From an uncultured Bacteroidales bacterium (lineage in GTDB: Bacteria; Bacteroidota; Bacteroidia; Bacteroidales; P3), in the NCBI GenBank assembly GCA_937915785.1, contig CALGGY010000121.1, positions 1-13,519 on the forward strand: a stretch of 13,519 nucleotides of DNA, given 5' to 3'. A program made the position numbers and the translations under genes. Each line of letters starts with the position of its first letter. Positions within the stretch are counted from its first letter, which is position 1. Below are positions 6,691 through 13,324 of the stretch, piece by piece. The notes under the pieces were generated by a model, which was given only the letters and a program-made list of their open reading frames with translations, ran no database searches and had not been told where the DNA came from.

Positions 6691-6721
6691 AAGACCGTCA
6701 GTTTTGGCGGTCTTTTTTTTT
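6691..6721 (+). terminator. Rho-independent terminator of the tRNA-Lys pair
   Basis: The stem AAGACCGTCA / TGGCGGTCTT (6691-6700 with 6705-6714, one G-U pair) has a GTTT loop and runs into a tract of T up to 6721. It lies 5 bases after the second tRNA. Confidence 0.9.
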
Positions 6722-6814
6722 CACCCATCCCCTACTGCAACATTGCAATCTCATATGTAAAACACGGCATATCAACACTTATCCCAATATTATTGAATTA
6801 TATGCTTGGACAAC

Positions 6815-6856
6815 AAAAGACTGTTTCGTTATTCAAAATCAAAATAACAGTCTTAT
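6815..6856 (-). terminator. Probable terminator of the nadE-methyltransferase unit
   Basis: A 9-bp perfect inverted repeat, AAGACTGTT (6817-6825) and AACAGTCTT (6846-6854), has inner arms gttatt/aataac partly extending it. Read on the - strand the stem ends in a short T tract. It lies 15 bases beyond the methyltransferase stop codon, between two convergent units. The T tract is short, so termination may be modest. The rest of the gap 6722-6814 is AT-rich and empty. Confidence 0.55.
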
Positions 6857-6869
6857 TTTCAGCACTTTG

Positions 6870-7745
6870 CTACAAATAGCACTTTATGCTTTTTTCTATC
6901 CAGTAGTCAAATTTCACGTCAGGCGACAAGTGTTCCAACTTTTTCATTTTCAAATATATCGGCAATCCATCCGACACATCGTGCCAAAGGTCGGCAAAAA
7001 CATAGTTGCAATTGCTACAGGGCAAAACGTAGGCGGCATGATGGAGCGCGTCATCGGTTATTACCGTAATTTTCTCTTTTTCAGAAAATTGCGGCAGGAT
7101 ACAAGTTTTGAACAGCTGTATTATGTCCTCGTCGCGCTCCACTATGGTTACACTTTGCACATCGTGTTTGAGCGAGGCCATGTAGGCAAAATATCCAAGT
7201 CCGAGGCCGTAGGTAAGCACGTGGCCCGCGGCGTGCAGCAGTGGGGTTTTCATTGTTTCCACCTCGTTTGGCGTAATGGTCATCCAGATGCGTTGGTCCT
7301 GCATCACTGCCGGATAGGCAAACGGCTCGGCAAAAACGCCTATCTGCGGAATCTGAAGTCCTTCCGCCGTAGTTTCGATGTCGTTGCAAACAAAGGCTTC
7401 GAAAGGCTTGTAGTGCATTTGGCGCAGCTGCCAGCGGTTTTGGGTCTTTTGTCGGAAATCGATGTCGCTGTAGTAGCGGTTTTCCTGATATTCGCGAACA
7501 TCGAGCAGGTGCACGGCGGGCACGAACACCATCTGGAAAATATCGCGATGACGTGGGTTGCCGTTAGTATCCAATCCGCAAGCCGCAGCCAGAAGCAGAG
7601 TATAGGCATATTTTGGGTCGCAACCTATCTGCTGAACAAGCTGATATACAAGCTTATAGCTTATGGCATCGGGAATGTTGTTGATAAATTGGCTCAACAG
7701 GTCGAAGGCTTCGAGCTGTATGTCGAGCAGATAGTCGGCATCCAT
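6870..7745 (-). CDS. Class I SAM-methyltransferase-fold protein (spermidine-synthase-like), function unknown
   Basis: A 291-residue protein. The C-terminal part resembles a Rossmann-type methyltransferase or spermidine-synthase fold, with a glycine-rich loop YGLGLGYFAYMAS (179-191), then VTIVERD (199-205, with an acidic residue at the end of strand 2) and YVFADLWHD (248-256, motif IV position). The N-terminal 170 residues are helical with no motif I recognise. There is no signal peptide. The start at 7745 lies 14 bases after the nadE stop. The frame stays open into nadE but those residues are only nadE read out of frame. The gene is evidently in the nadE operon. A SAM-dependent methyltransferase is the best guess, but the acceptor is unknown and the glycine loop (GLGLGY) is not a canonical DxGxGxG. 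Confidence 0.75.
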   Translation of the reverse strand: MDADYLLDIQLEAFDLLSQFINNIPDAISYKLVYQLVQQIGCDPKYAYTLLLAAACGLDTNGNPRHRDIFQMVFVPAVHLLDVREYQENRYYSDIDFRQKTQNRWQLRQMHYKPFEAFVCNDIETTAEGLQIPQIGVFAEPFAYPAVMQDQRIWMTITPNEVETMKTPLLHAAGHVLTYGLGLGYFAYMASLKHDVQSVTIVERDEDIIQLFKTCILPQFSEKEKITVITDDALHHAAYVLPCSNCNYVFADLWHDVSDGLPIYLKMKKLEHLSPDVKFDYWIEKSIKCYL

Positions 7746-7759
7746 GGCGAGTGGCCGAG

Positions 7760-9316
7760 TTATGAGATGGGGGTTTTGCGGTCGTGGCCAAAGGTCATGG
7801 GCGACACTTTGAGTATGGGAGCCACCTGACGACGTTTGTACTCGTTGTTTTTCACCAGTCGTAGCACACGTCGCACGGTGTCGGGTTCGTGGCCTTCGGC
7901 GCAAATCTGTTCAAAGTCCATCTCGCATTCGAGGTGCATGGAGAGTATGGCGTCGAGTTCGTCGTAGTCGGGCAGAGAATCGCTGTCTTTTTGATCGGGA
8001 CGGAGTTCGGCGGAAGGTGCTTTGTCGATGGTGTTCTGCGGAATAAGCTCGCCATCGCGGTTTATGAAGCTGGCAAGTTCGTAAACCTCGTTTTTGTAGA
8101 GGTCGGCGATAACGGCCAGCGCGCCGCACATGTCGCCGTAGAGCGTGCCATAGCCCACGGCAGCCTCGCTTTTGTTGGAGGTGTTGAGCAGCACAGCACC
8201 CGTTTTGTTCGACACTGCCATCAGTATAACTCCGCGGACACGCGCCTGCATATTCTCTTCGGTAACATCCTCGGGCATGCCTGCAAACAGCGGTTTCATG
8301 GTGGTTTTCAGCGAATGGAACACGTCGCTGATAGGCACTATGTCGTAGCTCATGCCCAAGTTTTTGGCCAGGGCCACGGCGTCGGTGATGGAATGGTCGC
8401 TGGAGTATTCGGAAGGCATCAGCACGCCGTGAACGTTCTCACTTCCAAGAGCTTGCACGGCAAGAGCGGCCACCAGCGCCGAGTCGATGCCACCGGAAAG
8501 GCCAAGCACAGCTTTGGTGAAGCCGTTTTTGGCAAAATAGTCGCGGATGCCGGTAACAAGGGCTTTGTGCACCAGCTCCACCACTTCGGGCTTATGGTCG
8601 TCGATGTTGCGGATAATCTGCAAATCCACACATTGGTTATCCTCTTCGAAATAAGGCAGTTGTGCAAGCACATTGCCAGCGGCGTTGATAGCCATGGAGC
8701 CGCCGGCAAACAAGGTGCCGCCCTCGCCTCCTATGCGGTTGACAAATACGAGCGAACTGTTGAGCGACTCCACAATTTTCTGCATTTTGTAGCGAGTGCG
8801 GTAGGGCTTATTGTAATCGAACACATTGCATCCGCAGCAAACTACGATATCGAGGTCGGGGGTGTGGGTTTTGGAAAGTTCCTTAATGTCCTCGTAAAAG
8901 CCGATGGCAATCTGTTGGTTCTGATACTGAACCACTTGCACACCTTCGCCACGTACAAAGAATTTCTGTTCGTCGAGGTTAAGGTATTTTTTGGTAACAA
9001 CGGCGCGTATGGCATTGTTCTGCACAAAGATAAGAGCGTTGCAAAGTCCGCGATCCTGCACATGGAGCGGCATTCCCACAATAAAAGCGCGGTGTTCGGA
9101 AAGGTCGACCAAGGTTTGGAGAGCGGCTTGCGCCTCTTTTTGCAAATCATTGTAAACCACCGAGTTGTATAGAGGATAGCCACAAATGGTGTTGGCTGGG
9201 AAAACGGAGAGCAACGACTCGCGGCTTTGAGGAGTGTCGAGGGCCGTTTTTATATTTTCTAGATTTTTGGCCACATTGCCCGTGGCGAGGTTTAGCTGTA
9301 CTATATTAACTTTCAT
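7760..9316 (-). CDS. nadE: NAD+ synthetase with a degenerate N-terminal glutaminase domain
   Basis: A 518-residue two-domain NadE. The last step of NAD biosynthesis converts nicotinic acid adenine dinucleotide, ATP and ammonia to NAD+. Residues 1 to about 240 form a nitrilase-type domain that in family members cuts glutamine to supply ammonia. Residues about 245-518 form the synthetase: P-loop SGGIDS (274-279), LNTSNKSEAAVGYGTLYGDM (377-396), DKAPSAELRPDQKDSDSLPDY, and KRRQVAPILKVSPMTFGHDRKTPI at the end. The synthetase half looks fully active. In the nitrilase half the usual FPEL is FPAN (Ala41 for Glu) and the usual CED is YED (Tyr141 for Cys); only the lysine (KKYL, Lys109/110) remains. 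Both codons were checked on the - strand: GCC at 9196-9194 and TAC at 8896-8894. I infer an ammonia-dependent enzyme. A methyltransferase-like gene follows by 14 bases. Confidence 0.93.
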   Translation of the reverse strand: MKVNIVQLNLATGNVAKNLENIKTALDTPQSRESLLSVFPANTICGYPLYNSVVYNDLQKEAQAALQTLVDLSEHRAFIVGMPLHVQDRGLCNALIFVQNNAIRAVVTKKYLNLDEQKFFVRGEGVQVVQYQNQQIAIGFYEDIKELSKTHTPDLDIVVCCGCNVFDYNKPYRTRYKMQKIVESLNSSLVFVNRIGGEGGTLFAGGSMAINAAGNVLAQLPYFEEDNQCVDLQIIRNIDDHKPEVVELVHKALVTGIRDYFAKNGFTKAVLGLSGGIDSALVAALAVQALGSENVHGVLMPSEYSSDHSITDAVALAKNLGMSYDIVPISDVFHSLKTTMKPLFAGMPEDVTEENMQARVRGVILMAVSNKTGAVLLNTSNKSEAAVGYGTLYGDMCGALAVIADLYKNEVYELASFINRDGELIPQNTIDKAPSAELRPDQKDSDSLPDYDELDAILSMHLECEMDFEQICAEGHEPDTVRRVLRLVKNNEYKRRQVAPILKVSPMTFGHDRKTPIS

Positions 9317-9415
9317 ATCTGTTTATTATCATCATAAAAACACTTTTTACCACCACACTGGCAGGACAAGCGCTGTATTTTGCCCTGCTGCGAGAAAAAA
9401 TCGGTTGTAGACACG

Positions 9416-9592
9416 TCAGTCGCGCAATTGTTTCATCGCTTTTTTGGCTGGTATCTGCATTATCACTCCATCTTTGGTACACACCACGATGTTCTGTCCA
9501 TGCAGTGCTTTTTTTTCGAGCATCCGTCGTTCGGCAACGTCGAGGCCGTATTGCAGACGTGCGGTAAAATCAAGTATTTCTTTGTCGGACAT
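9416..9592 (-). CDS. 58-residue protein partnered with the zeta-toxin-like kinase
   Basis: A small gene starting at the ATG at 9592 and ending in TGA at 9416-9418. It encodes 58 residues: an N-terminal helix (MSDKEILDFTARLQYGLDVAERRMLEKKAL) and a short beta-like tail with NIVVCTKDGVIMQIPAKKA. It overlaps the 3' end of the kinase gene by 23 bases in another frame, so the two are translationally coupled. Small proteins of this build, a helix followed by a VV-x-DG-x-I-xx-I hairpin, often sit beside zeta-toxin-like kinases in Bacteroidota as I recall. An antitoxin or accessory role is therefore a reasonable inference but not shown. No enzyme motif is present. The 99 bases to nadE hold a weak hairpin (9361-9388) and no clear promoter. 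Confidence 0.78.
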   Translation of the reverse strand: MSDKEILDFTARLQYGLDVAERRMLEKKALHGQNIVVCTKDGVIMQIPAKKAMKQLRD

Positions 9593-10154
9593 AACTTTTC
9601 ATTTTAGTGAATAACTCGTTGTCGAGTATTGTTGTGGGCACATCTTTTCCACCCCTTGCCACGATAGTGCGCGGCGATATGCTGTTGTCGTAAATCACCC
9701 AGCAGTCGACGGCGTCGGTATAGAGTTCGAAAAAGTTGGTGATACCCGCAACGTAGCGACGTCGGGTGGTGGGGGCCGGTATGTCGTGCCCTCCGTTGCG
9801 TACGCGTTCGGCAACACGTTGCAAAGCGAGCTCCGGAGTGCGGAGCCAGAAAAAAATAAGTGTTACGATATAACCTTTGGCATGGGCTTGCCGCACGAGG
9901 CTGAGGTAGGTGCGCGAGAGGGTGGTTTCGATGGCAAAGGTTTCGTCCTTACCCAGCAACTCGCGTATGCGGTTAACCATAATCCGTCCGGCGGCTTGCG
10001 TTACCGACGATGGATTGAAAGGCGACAGCCCGCGCGCTATCTCATCGGAGTTTACAAACTCGCGGCAGCCCAGCACTTCGGGCAGCACGGTGTACGACGC
10101 AGTGGTTTTTCCTGCTCCATTGCACCCACCTATTATGTACAAATTTTTTTCCAT
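9570..10154 (-). CDS. Zeta-toxin-like P-loop kinase
   Basis: A 194-residue P-loop NTPase of the zeta-toxin/AAA family. Zeta toxins are kinases that phosphorylate UDP-N-acetylglucosamine and block wall synthesis; chromosomal relatives have unproven targets. Visible are Walker A GGCNGAGKTT (residues 9-18), FVNSDEIARGLSPF with the conserved Asp after Asn, FAIETTLS, and an Arg-rich lid VAERVRNGGHDIP followed by RRRYVAGITNFFELY. The start is the ATG at 10154, which places Walker A at the N-terminus. A TATCTTTG promoter element begins so close upstream that the mRNA would have almost no leader. A 58-residue gene overlaps its 3' end. Length fits the short chromosomal family rather than the ~280-aa plasmid zeta. 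Toxic activity is an inference. Confidence 0.85.
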   Translation of the reverse strand: MEKNLYIIGGCNGAGKTTASYTVLPEVLGCREFVNSDEIARGLSPFNPSSVTQAAGRIMVNRIRELLGKDETFAIETTLSRTYLSLVRQAHAKGYIVTLIFFWLRTPELALQRVAERVRNGGHDIPAPTTRRRYVAGITNFFELYTDAVDCWVIYDNSISPRTIVARGGKDVPTTILDNELFTKMKSYVRQRNT

Positions 10155-10163
10155 TTGCGTGTG

Positions 10164-10193
10164 CAAAGATACGCTTTTTTTTCGGATTGGCAG
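10164..10193 (-). promoter_or_regulatory. Promoter of the kinase/small-protein pair
   Basis: On the - strand TATCTTTG (10171-10164) is a perfect TAnnTTTG -7 element. Nineteen bases upstream lies CTG (10193-10191), one base from the consensus TTG. The kinase ATG (10154) begins only 9 bases after the -7 element, so the transcript should be leaderless or nearly so. Confidence 0.6.
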
Positions 10194-10286
10194 ATAGCAA
10201 AAAACATAGTACTGACAATCAAATTGTTGAAAATATCGGCAAAGGTCAACCCCACCCCCCAAAAAAGGACAGATTGGAGCTTTGTT

Positions 10287-11348
10287 CTACTGCTTGCCAT
10301 GCATTTGTTCGTCCTGCAGGCGCACGCTTTCGGTGTGGATTTCTTCGAAAATGCGGCGTACAAAGTCCTGCGAGAGTCCCATTTCGGCAGCGTCGGCCAG
10401 ATGGGCGTTCAGCAACTGTTCCCAACGGTTTATCTGCAAGATTGACAAGTTGTTGGCTTTTTTGATACCGGCAATTGTTTGCGACACGCGGTTGCGGTCG
10501 GCAAGGAGTTGCAACAGTTGGCTATCTATCATATCTATCTGCTGACGAAGCAGTTGCAGCTCGTTGGGGATAGCGTTGTTTTTATCTGGGATACGTAGGT
10601 TGTAGATGAGTTCCGCAAGCTGTGCGGGAGTAATCTGCTGTGCGGCGTCGGTGAGGGCCTGCTTGGGATGCGGGTGGGTTTCCACCATCAGTCCGTCGAA
10701 ATTGAGGTCCATGGCTGTTTGCGACACTTTGGCCACCAGAGCGGCGTTGCCGCTGATATGGCTGGGGTCGCAGAGCAGTGGCAGGTCGGGGTGCAGGCGT
10801 TTCAGTTCGATGGGTATTTTCCACAGCGGGTTGTTGCGGTAGCCGAGGTTGTTATCGAGGAAAAAGCCGCGGTGCACTGCAGCCACGTCGCTGATGCCGG
10901 CGTTGCGCACACGGTCGATGTCACCGGTCCAGAGTTTGATGTCGGGTATTAGGGGGTTTTTCACCAACACGGGCAGCCGGCAACCTTTCAAAGCATTGCA
11001 CAACTCGCTCACGGAGAAGGGGTTGCCCGATGTACGGGCGCCAATCCACACCGCATCGATGCTGTATTTGAGGCACAGCTCCAGATGCTGCGGGGTGGCC
11101 ACTTCGGCGGCAAAAAGCAGGTTTGGGTGCTGTTTTTTAAGCTGTTTTATCCACTGTAGCGCCTCTTCGCCACGCCCTTCGAAAGAGCCGGGCCGGGTGC
11201 GTGGTTTCCACACTCCGCAGCGTATCATCGAAACTTGTGGCATTTGCGAAAGCGCCTCCACGCTCTCGGCAAACTGCCGCTGCGACTCTATGCTGCACGG
11301 GCCGGCAATGATGTATGGCGTTGGGTTTGTGGTGAATAGTGTCGGCAT
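10287..11348 (-). CDS. Bifunctional 3-deoxy-7-phosphoheptulonate synthase / chorismate mutase type II
   Basis: A 353-residue fusion enzyme of the shikimate pathway. Residues 1 to about 255 are a KDO8P-like (type I-beta) DAHP synthase joining phosphoenolpyruvate and erythrose 4-phosphate: AGPCSIES (15-22), GVWKPRTRP (45-53), VLVKNP (127-132), CDPSH (193-197) and ETHPHP (223-228). Residues about 260-345 are an AroQ-type chorismate mutase: ELQLLRQQIDMIDSQLLQLLADRN with the following helix to IAGIKK. In other bacteria the mutase half also serves for feedback inhibition, and the arrangement is normal for Bacteroidota. The gene starts 6 bases after the Na/Pi cotransporter stop, so both likely share a transcript. 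Downstream, bases 10155-10286 carry a C-rich run (10252-10260) but no clear terminator. Confidence 0.95.
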   Translation of the reverse strand: MPTLFTTNPTPYIIAGPCSIESQRQFAESVEALSQMPQVSMIRCGVWKPRTRPGSFEGRGEEALQWIKQLKKQHPNLLFAAEVATPQHLELCLKYSIDAVWIGARTSGNPFSVSELCNALKGCRLPVLVKNPLIPDIKLWTGDIDRVRNAGISDVAAVHRGFFLDNNLGYRNNPLWKIPIELKRLHPDLPLLCDPSHISGNAALVAKVSQTAMDLNFDGLMVETHPHPKQALTDAAQQITPAQLAELIYNLRIPDKNNAIPNELQLLRQQIDMIDSQLLQLLADRNRVSQTIAGIKKANNLSILQINRWEQLLNAHLADAAEMGLSQDFVRRIFEEIHTESVRLQDEQMHGKQ

Positions 11349-11354
11349 GGCAGG

Positions 11355-13127
11355 TTATTTTTTTGCAGACATGTTGTGTTCCACGCTTTTCTGCGATTTG
11401 TCGAGGTCTATGGCTTCCGACACGTTGATTACGTAGTCGCCGGTTTTTTCATACAGTGCGTACATTCCGCTGTATGTGGTTCCCACCTGATAGCTGTAGG
11501 CGCCGGCTTTGATGGAGTCGAGATGGTGGCTGCGCAGCTTGTCGCGATATTCGTTCACCGCTTTTTCGGCGGCGTAGGCCTCGGTAAGGTCTATTTTGTC
11601 GTAGGGCTGGTTAAGGTTGTAGTCCATCACTTGCAGAGTTTTTTCCACAAGGTGGTACATGTTTTCGAGGTTGTGCCGGCATTCTTGGTCGAGGGTGATG
11701 CCCTGCTCGCGCTGGTTTTTCTTGAGTAAGGCCAGCTGGTATATTGAGTCGCCAATGCTTTCGAGGTTGTCCACAATGCGGAGCATGGAGCTGATGCGCT
11801 GCGAGCTTTCGTTGCTGAGGTCGCCTTCCGACACTTTGGTGAGGAACGATGCTATCTCCAGTTCCATGCGGTCGGTGATGCCCTCGTATTTTTCGGTGCG
11901 TTTCATTATTTCCTCAAATTCCTTGTCCTTGGCATTGTCGAGCTGTGGAAGGAAAGTGTACATCCGCACCACGCGCTGCGAGAAATGCTCTATTTCCTTT
12001 TGTGCCTGACGAATATTGAGTTCGGCGGTGTTCATCCAAGCGCCGTCGATGTAGGTGAGTCGGAATTCGTCCTCTGCATCTTCTTCCTTGGTTTTCACCA
12101 TCCAGTCCACAATTTTGATGAGCTGAGGTATGAACCACACAAGTATCAGGGTGTTCACCACGTTGAAGAAAGTGTGGAAGAAGCAGAGTGCCCAAGGCAA
12201 TGTTTGAGGGTTGTAGCCGGCTGAGCCCGGTGTGGTGTATGGGCTTATGCCTGTGGCGGCGGTGGTTACGTAGTCCACAAGCATCATCACCGGACGGAAA
12301 GCTATGAGCATGATGATGGCGCCTATAACGTTGAAAACGAGGTGCGCGCGTGCCGCCTTTTTACCCACGCTGTTGGCCACCATGGCGGCGATGTTGGCGG
12401 TGATGGTGGTGCCGATGTTAAGTCCCATCACCAGAGCCATTGCCACTTCGAAACCAATCCAGCCGTTGTAGCACATGGTGAGGGCAATGGCCATCATTGC
12501 TGCCGAAGCCTGAACAATGCAGGTGAGCACAATGCCTATGACGGTGAACAGCAGTACCGAAAGGTAGCCGTGGTCGGAGATGGCTCCCATGGTGGAGAGG
12601 AATGCGGGGTAATCCTCCAAGTTGGGCACCGACGACTGCAGGAAATCCATGCCAAGCAACAGCAGGGCAAAACCTATTACAAACTCGCCGAAATATTTGA
12701 GTTTTTCGCTTTTGGTGAACATGAAAAAAAGAGCAAAAGCCAGCAATGTAAGCGGCAGGCTGAAACTGCTTTCTGATCCGCCGAGGGCGAAAATCTTTAA
12801 TATCCAGGTGATTAGCGTGCTGCCTATGTTGGCCCCCATTATCATGGAGATGGCCCCTGCAAGGTCCATAAGTCCGGCATTGACAAAGCTCACCACCATA
12901 ACGGTGGATGCCGACGACGATTGCACCACAACGGTGAGCAGGGTGCCCACAAGAATGCCACTTATCGGATTGCCAGTAATTTTGCCCATGATGTGCCTCA
13001 TGCCGCGTCCGGCCAATTTTTGTAAGCCCTCGCTCATCAGTTTCATTCCGTAGATGAAAATGGCGATGGCTCCGATAACTTTAAACAGTATCCAAATAGC
13101 TTCCATGTATATGTTTTTGATAATCAA
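11355..13127 (-). CDS. Na+/phosphate cotransporter (NptA-like) with C-terminal PhoU-like domain
   Basis: A 590-residue inner-membrane protein of the Na/Pi cotransporter (PNaS) family. The transmembrane part (residues about 10-345) has the two inverted family repeats: QSSSAS (69-74) with GANIGST (98-104), and QASAA (206-210) with GLNIGTT (235-241). Residues from about 370 to the end form a soluble helical PhoU-like domain, ending GTTYSGMYALYEKTGDYVINVSEAIDL. It should import phosphate with sodium, and the PhoU part may sense or regulate. Translation could also start at the second Met (base 13106), which gives the usual MEAIWILFK beginning; bases cannot decide. The gene is preceded by a Pho-box-like array and followed at 6 bases by the DAHP synthase gene. 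A paralogous 3' end lies just upstream. Confidence 0.93.
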   Translation of the reverse strand: MIIKNIYMEAIWILFKVIGAIAIFIYGMKLMSEGLQKLAGRGMRHIMGKITGNPISGILVGTLLTVVVQSSSASTVMVVSFVNAGLMDLAGAISMIMGANIGSTLITWILKIFALGGSESSFSLPLTLLAFALFFMFTKSEKLKYFGEFVIGFALLLLGMDFLQSSVPNLEDYPAFLSTMGAISDHGYLSVLLFTVIGIVLTCIVQASAAMMAIALTMCYNGWIGFEVAMALVMGLNIGTTITANIAAMVANSVGKKAARAHLVFNVIGAIIMLIAFRPVMMLVDYVTTAATGISPYTTPGSAGYNPQTLPWALCFFHTFFNVVNTLILVWFIPQLIKIVDWMVKTKEEDAEDEFRLTYIDGAWMNTAELNIRQAQKEIEHFSQRVVRMYTFLPQLDNAKDKEFEEIMKRTEKYEGITDRMELEIASFLTKVSEGDLSNESSQRISSMLRIVDNLESIGDSIYQLALLKKNQREQGITLDQECRHNLENMYHLVEKTLQVMDYNLNQPYDKIDLTEAYAAEKAVNEYRDKLRSHHLDSIKAGAYSYQVGTTYSGMYALYEKTGDYVINVSEAIDLDKSQKSVEHNMSAKK

Positions 13128-13174
13128 GCAAATGCACTTGGCATGTACCAGATTGCGGTTGTTTTAATCGGTGG

Positions 13175-13230
13175 CAAATTTATGGTTTTGCTGTTACTTT
13201 TGAATTGCCTAATTGTTACGTTTTTGTTAC
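13175..13230 (-). promoter_or_regulatory. Candidate Pho-box array and promoter of the Na/Pi cotransporter
   Basis: Read on the - strand, GTAACA occurs at 13230-13225, 13219-13214 and 13197-13192. These fall on an 11-base period, with a weak copy (GCAATT) filling the missing slot at 13208-13203. Nine bases after the last copy comes TAAATTTG (13182-13175), a perfect -7 element, but no TTG lies at the -33 position. Direct repeats with 11-base period replacing the upstream promoter element are the layout of PhoB/PhoP boxes (compare TTAACA repeats in Bacillus). The identity of the regulator is inferred. Confidence 0.5.
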
Positions 13231-13235
13231 AAAAC

Positions 13236-13287
13236 AAAAAGCACATTGGCAAAACCTTTTAAAACAAGATTTTGCCAAAAAAAGTGC
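13236..13287 (-). terminator. Probable terminator of the upstream transporter-like gene
   Basis: On the - strand TTGGCAAAA pairs with TTTTGCCAA (13278-13270 with 13254-13246, 15-base loop). Outer arms GCAC/GTGC lie beyond a bulge, followed by TTTTTGTTTT. It lies about 40 bases after the stop at 13325, so it would end transcription before the cotransporter promoter. Confidence 0.6.
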
Positions 13288-13324
13288 AATGCTCTGCGAT
13301 CCGACCCGCAGGCTGGGACAACTG

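Noticed and set aside
6867..7829. A 320-codon open frame on the + strand opposite the methyltransferase-like gene
   Set aside because: It is again antisense. The - strand frame carries coherent fold motifs and sits in an operon with nadE; the + frame has none.
7746..7904. N-terminal extension of the methyltransferase-like gene into nadE
   Set aside because: The extra residues (Arg/Thr-rich) are nadE codons read in another frame. The ATG at 7745 lies just after the nadE stop.
7889..9172. A 427-codon open frame on the + strand opposite nadE
   Set aside because: It is the antisense shadow of a strongly conserved gene. Its translation shows no recognisable domain and is rich in His, Val and Phe, as expected from reading GC3-rich codons backwards.
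9361..9388. An 8-bp hairpin after the small kinase-partner gene (- strand)
   Set aside because: The stem (with one G-U pair) has a 12-base loop and no T tract behind it, so it is not supported as a terminator.
9380..9607. A 75-codon + strand frame between nadE and the kinase gene
   Set aside because: The - strand frame 9592-9416 is a better gene: it overlaps the upstream gene as in an operon and has a plausible small-protein sequence. The + frame is its shadow.
10251..10266. C-run followed by A-run (G-rich on the - strand) after the DAHP synthase gene
   Set aside because: Two G tracts on the - strand are not enough for a G-quadruplex claim and there is no stem for a terminator.
12342..12776. 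A His/Gly-rich + strand frame opposite the cotransporter
   Set aside because: It is an antisense artefact of membrane-protein codons (Ala, Met, Val) and lacks a promoter or partner.
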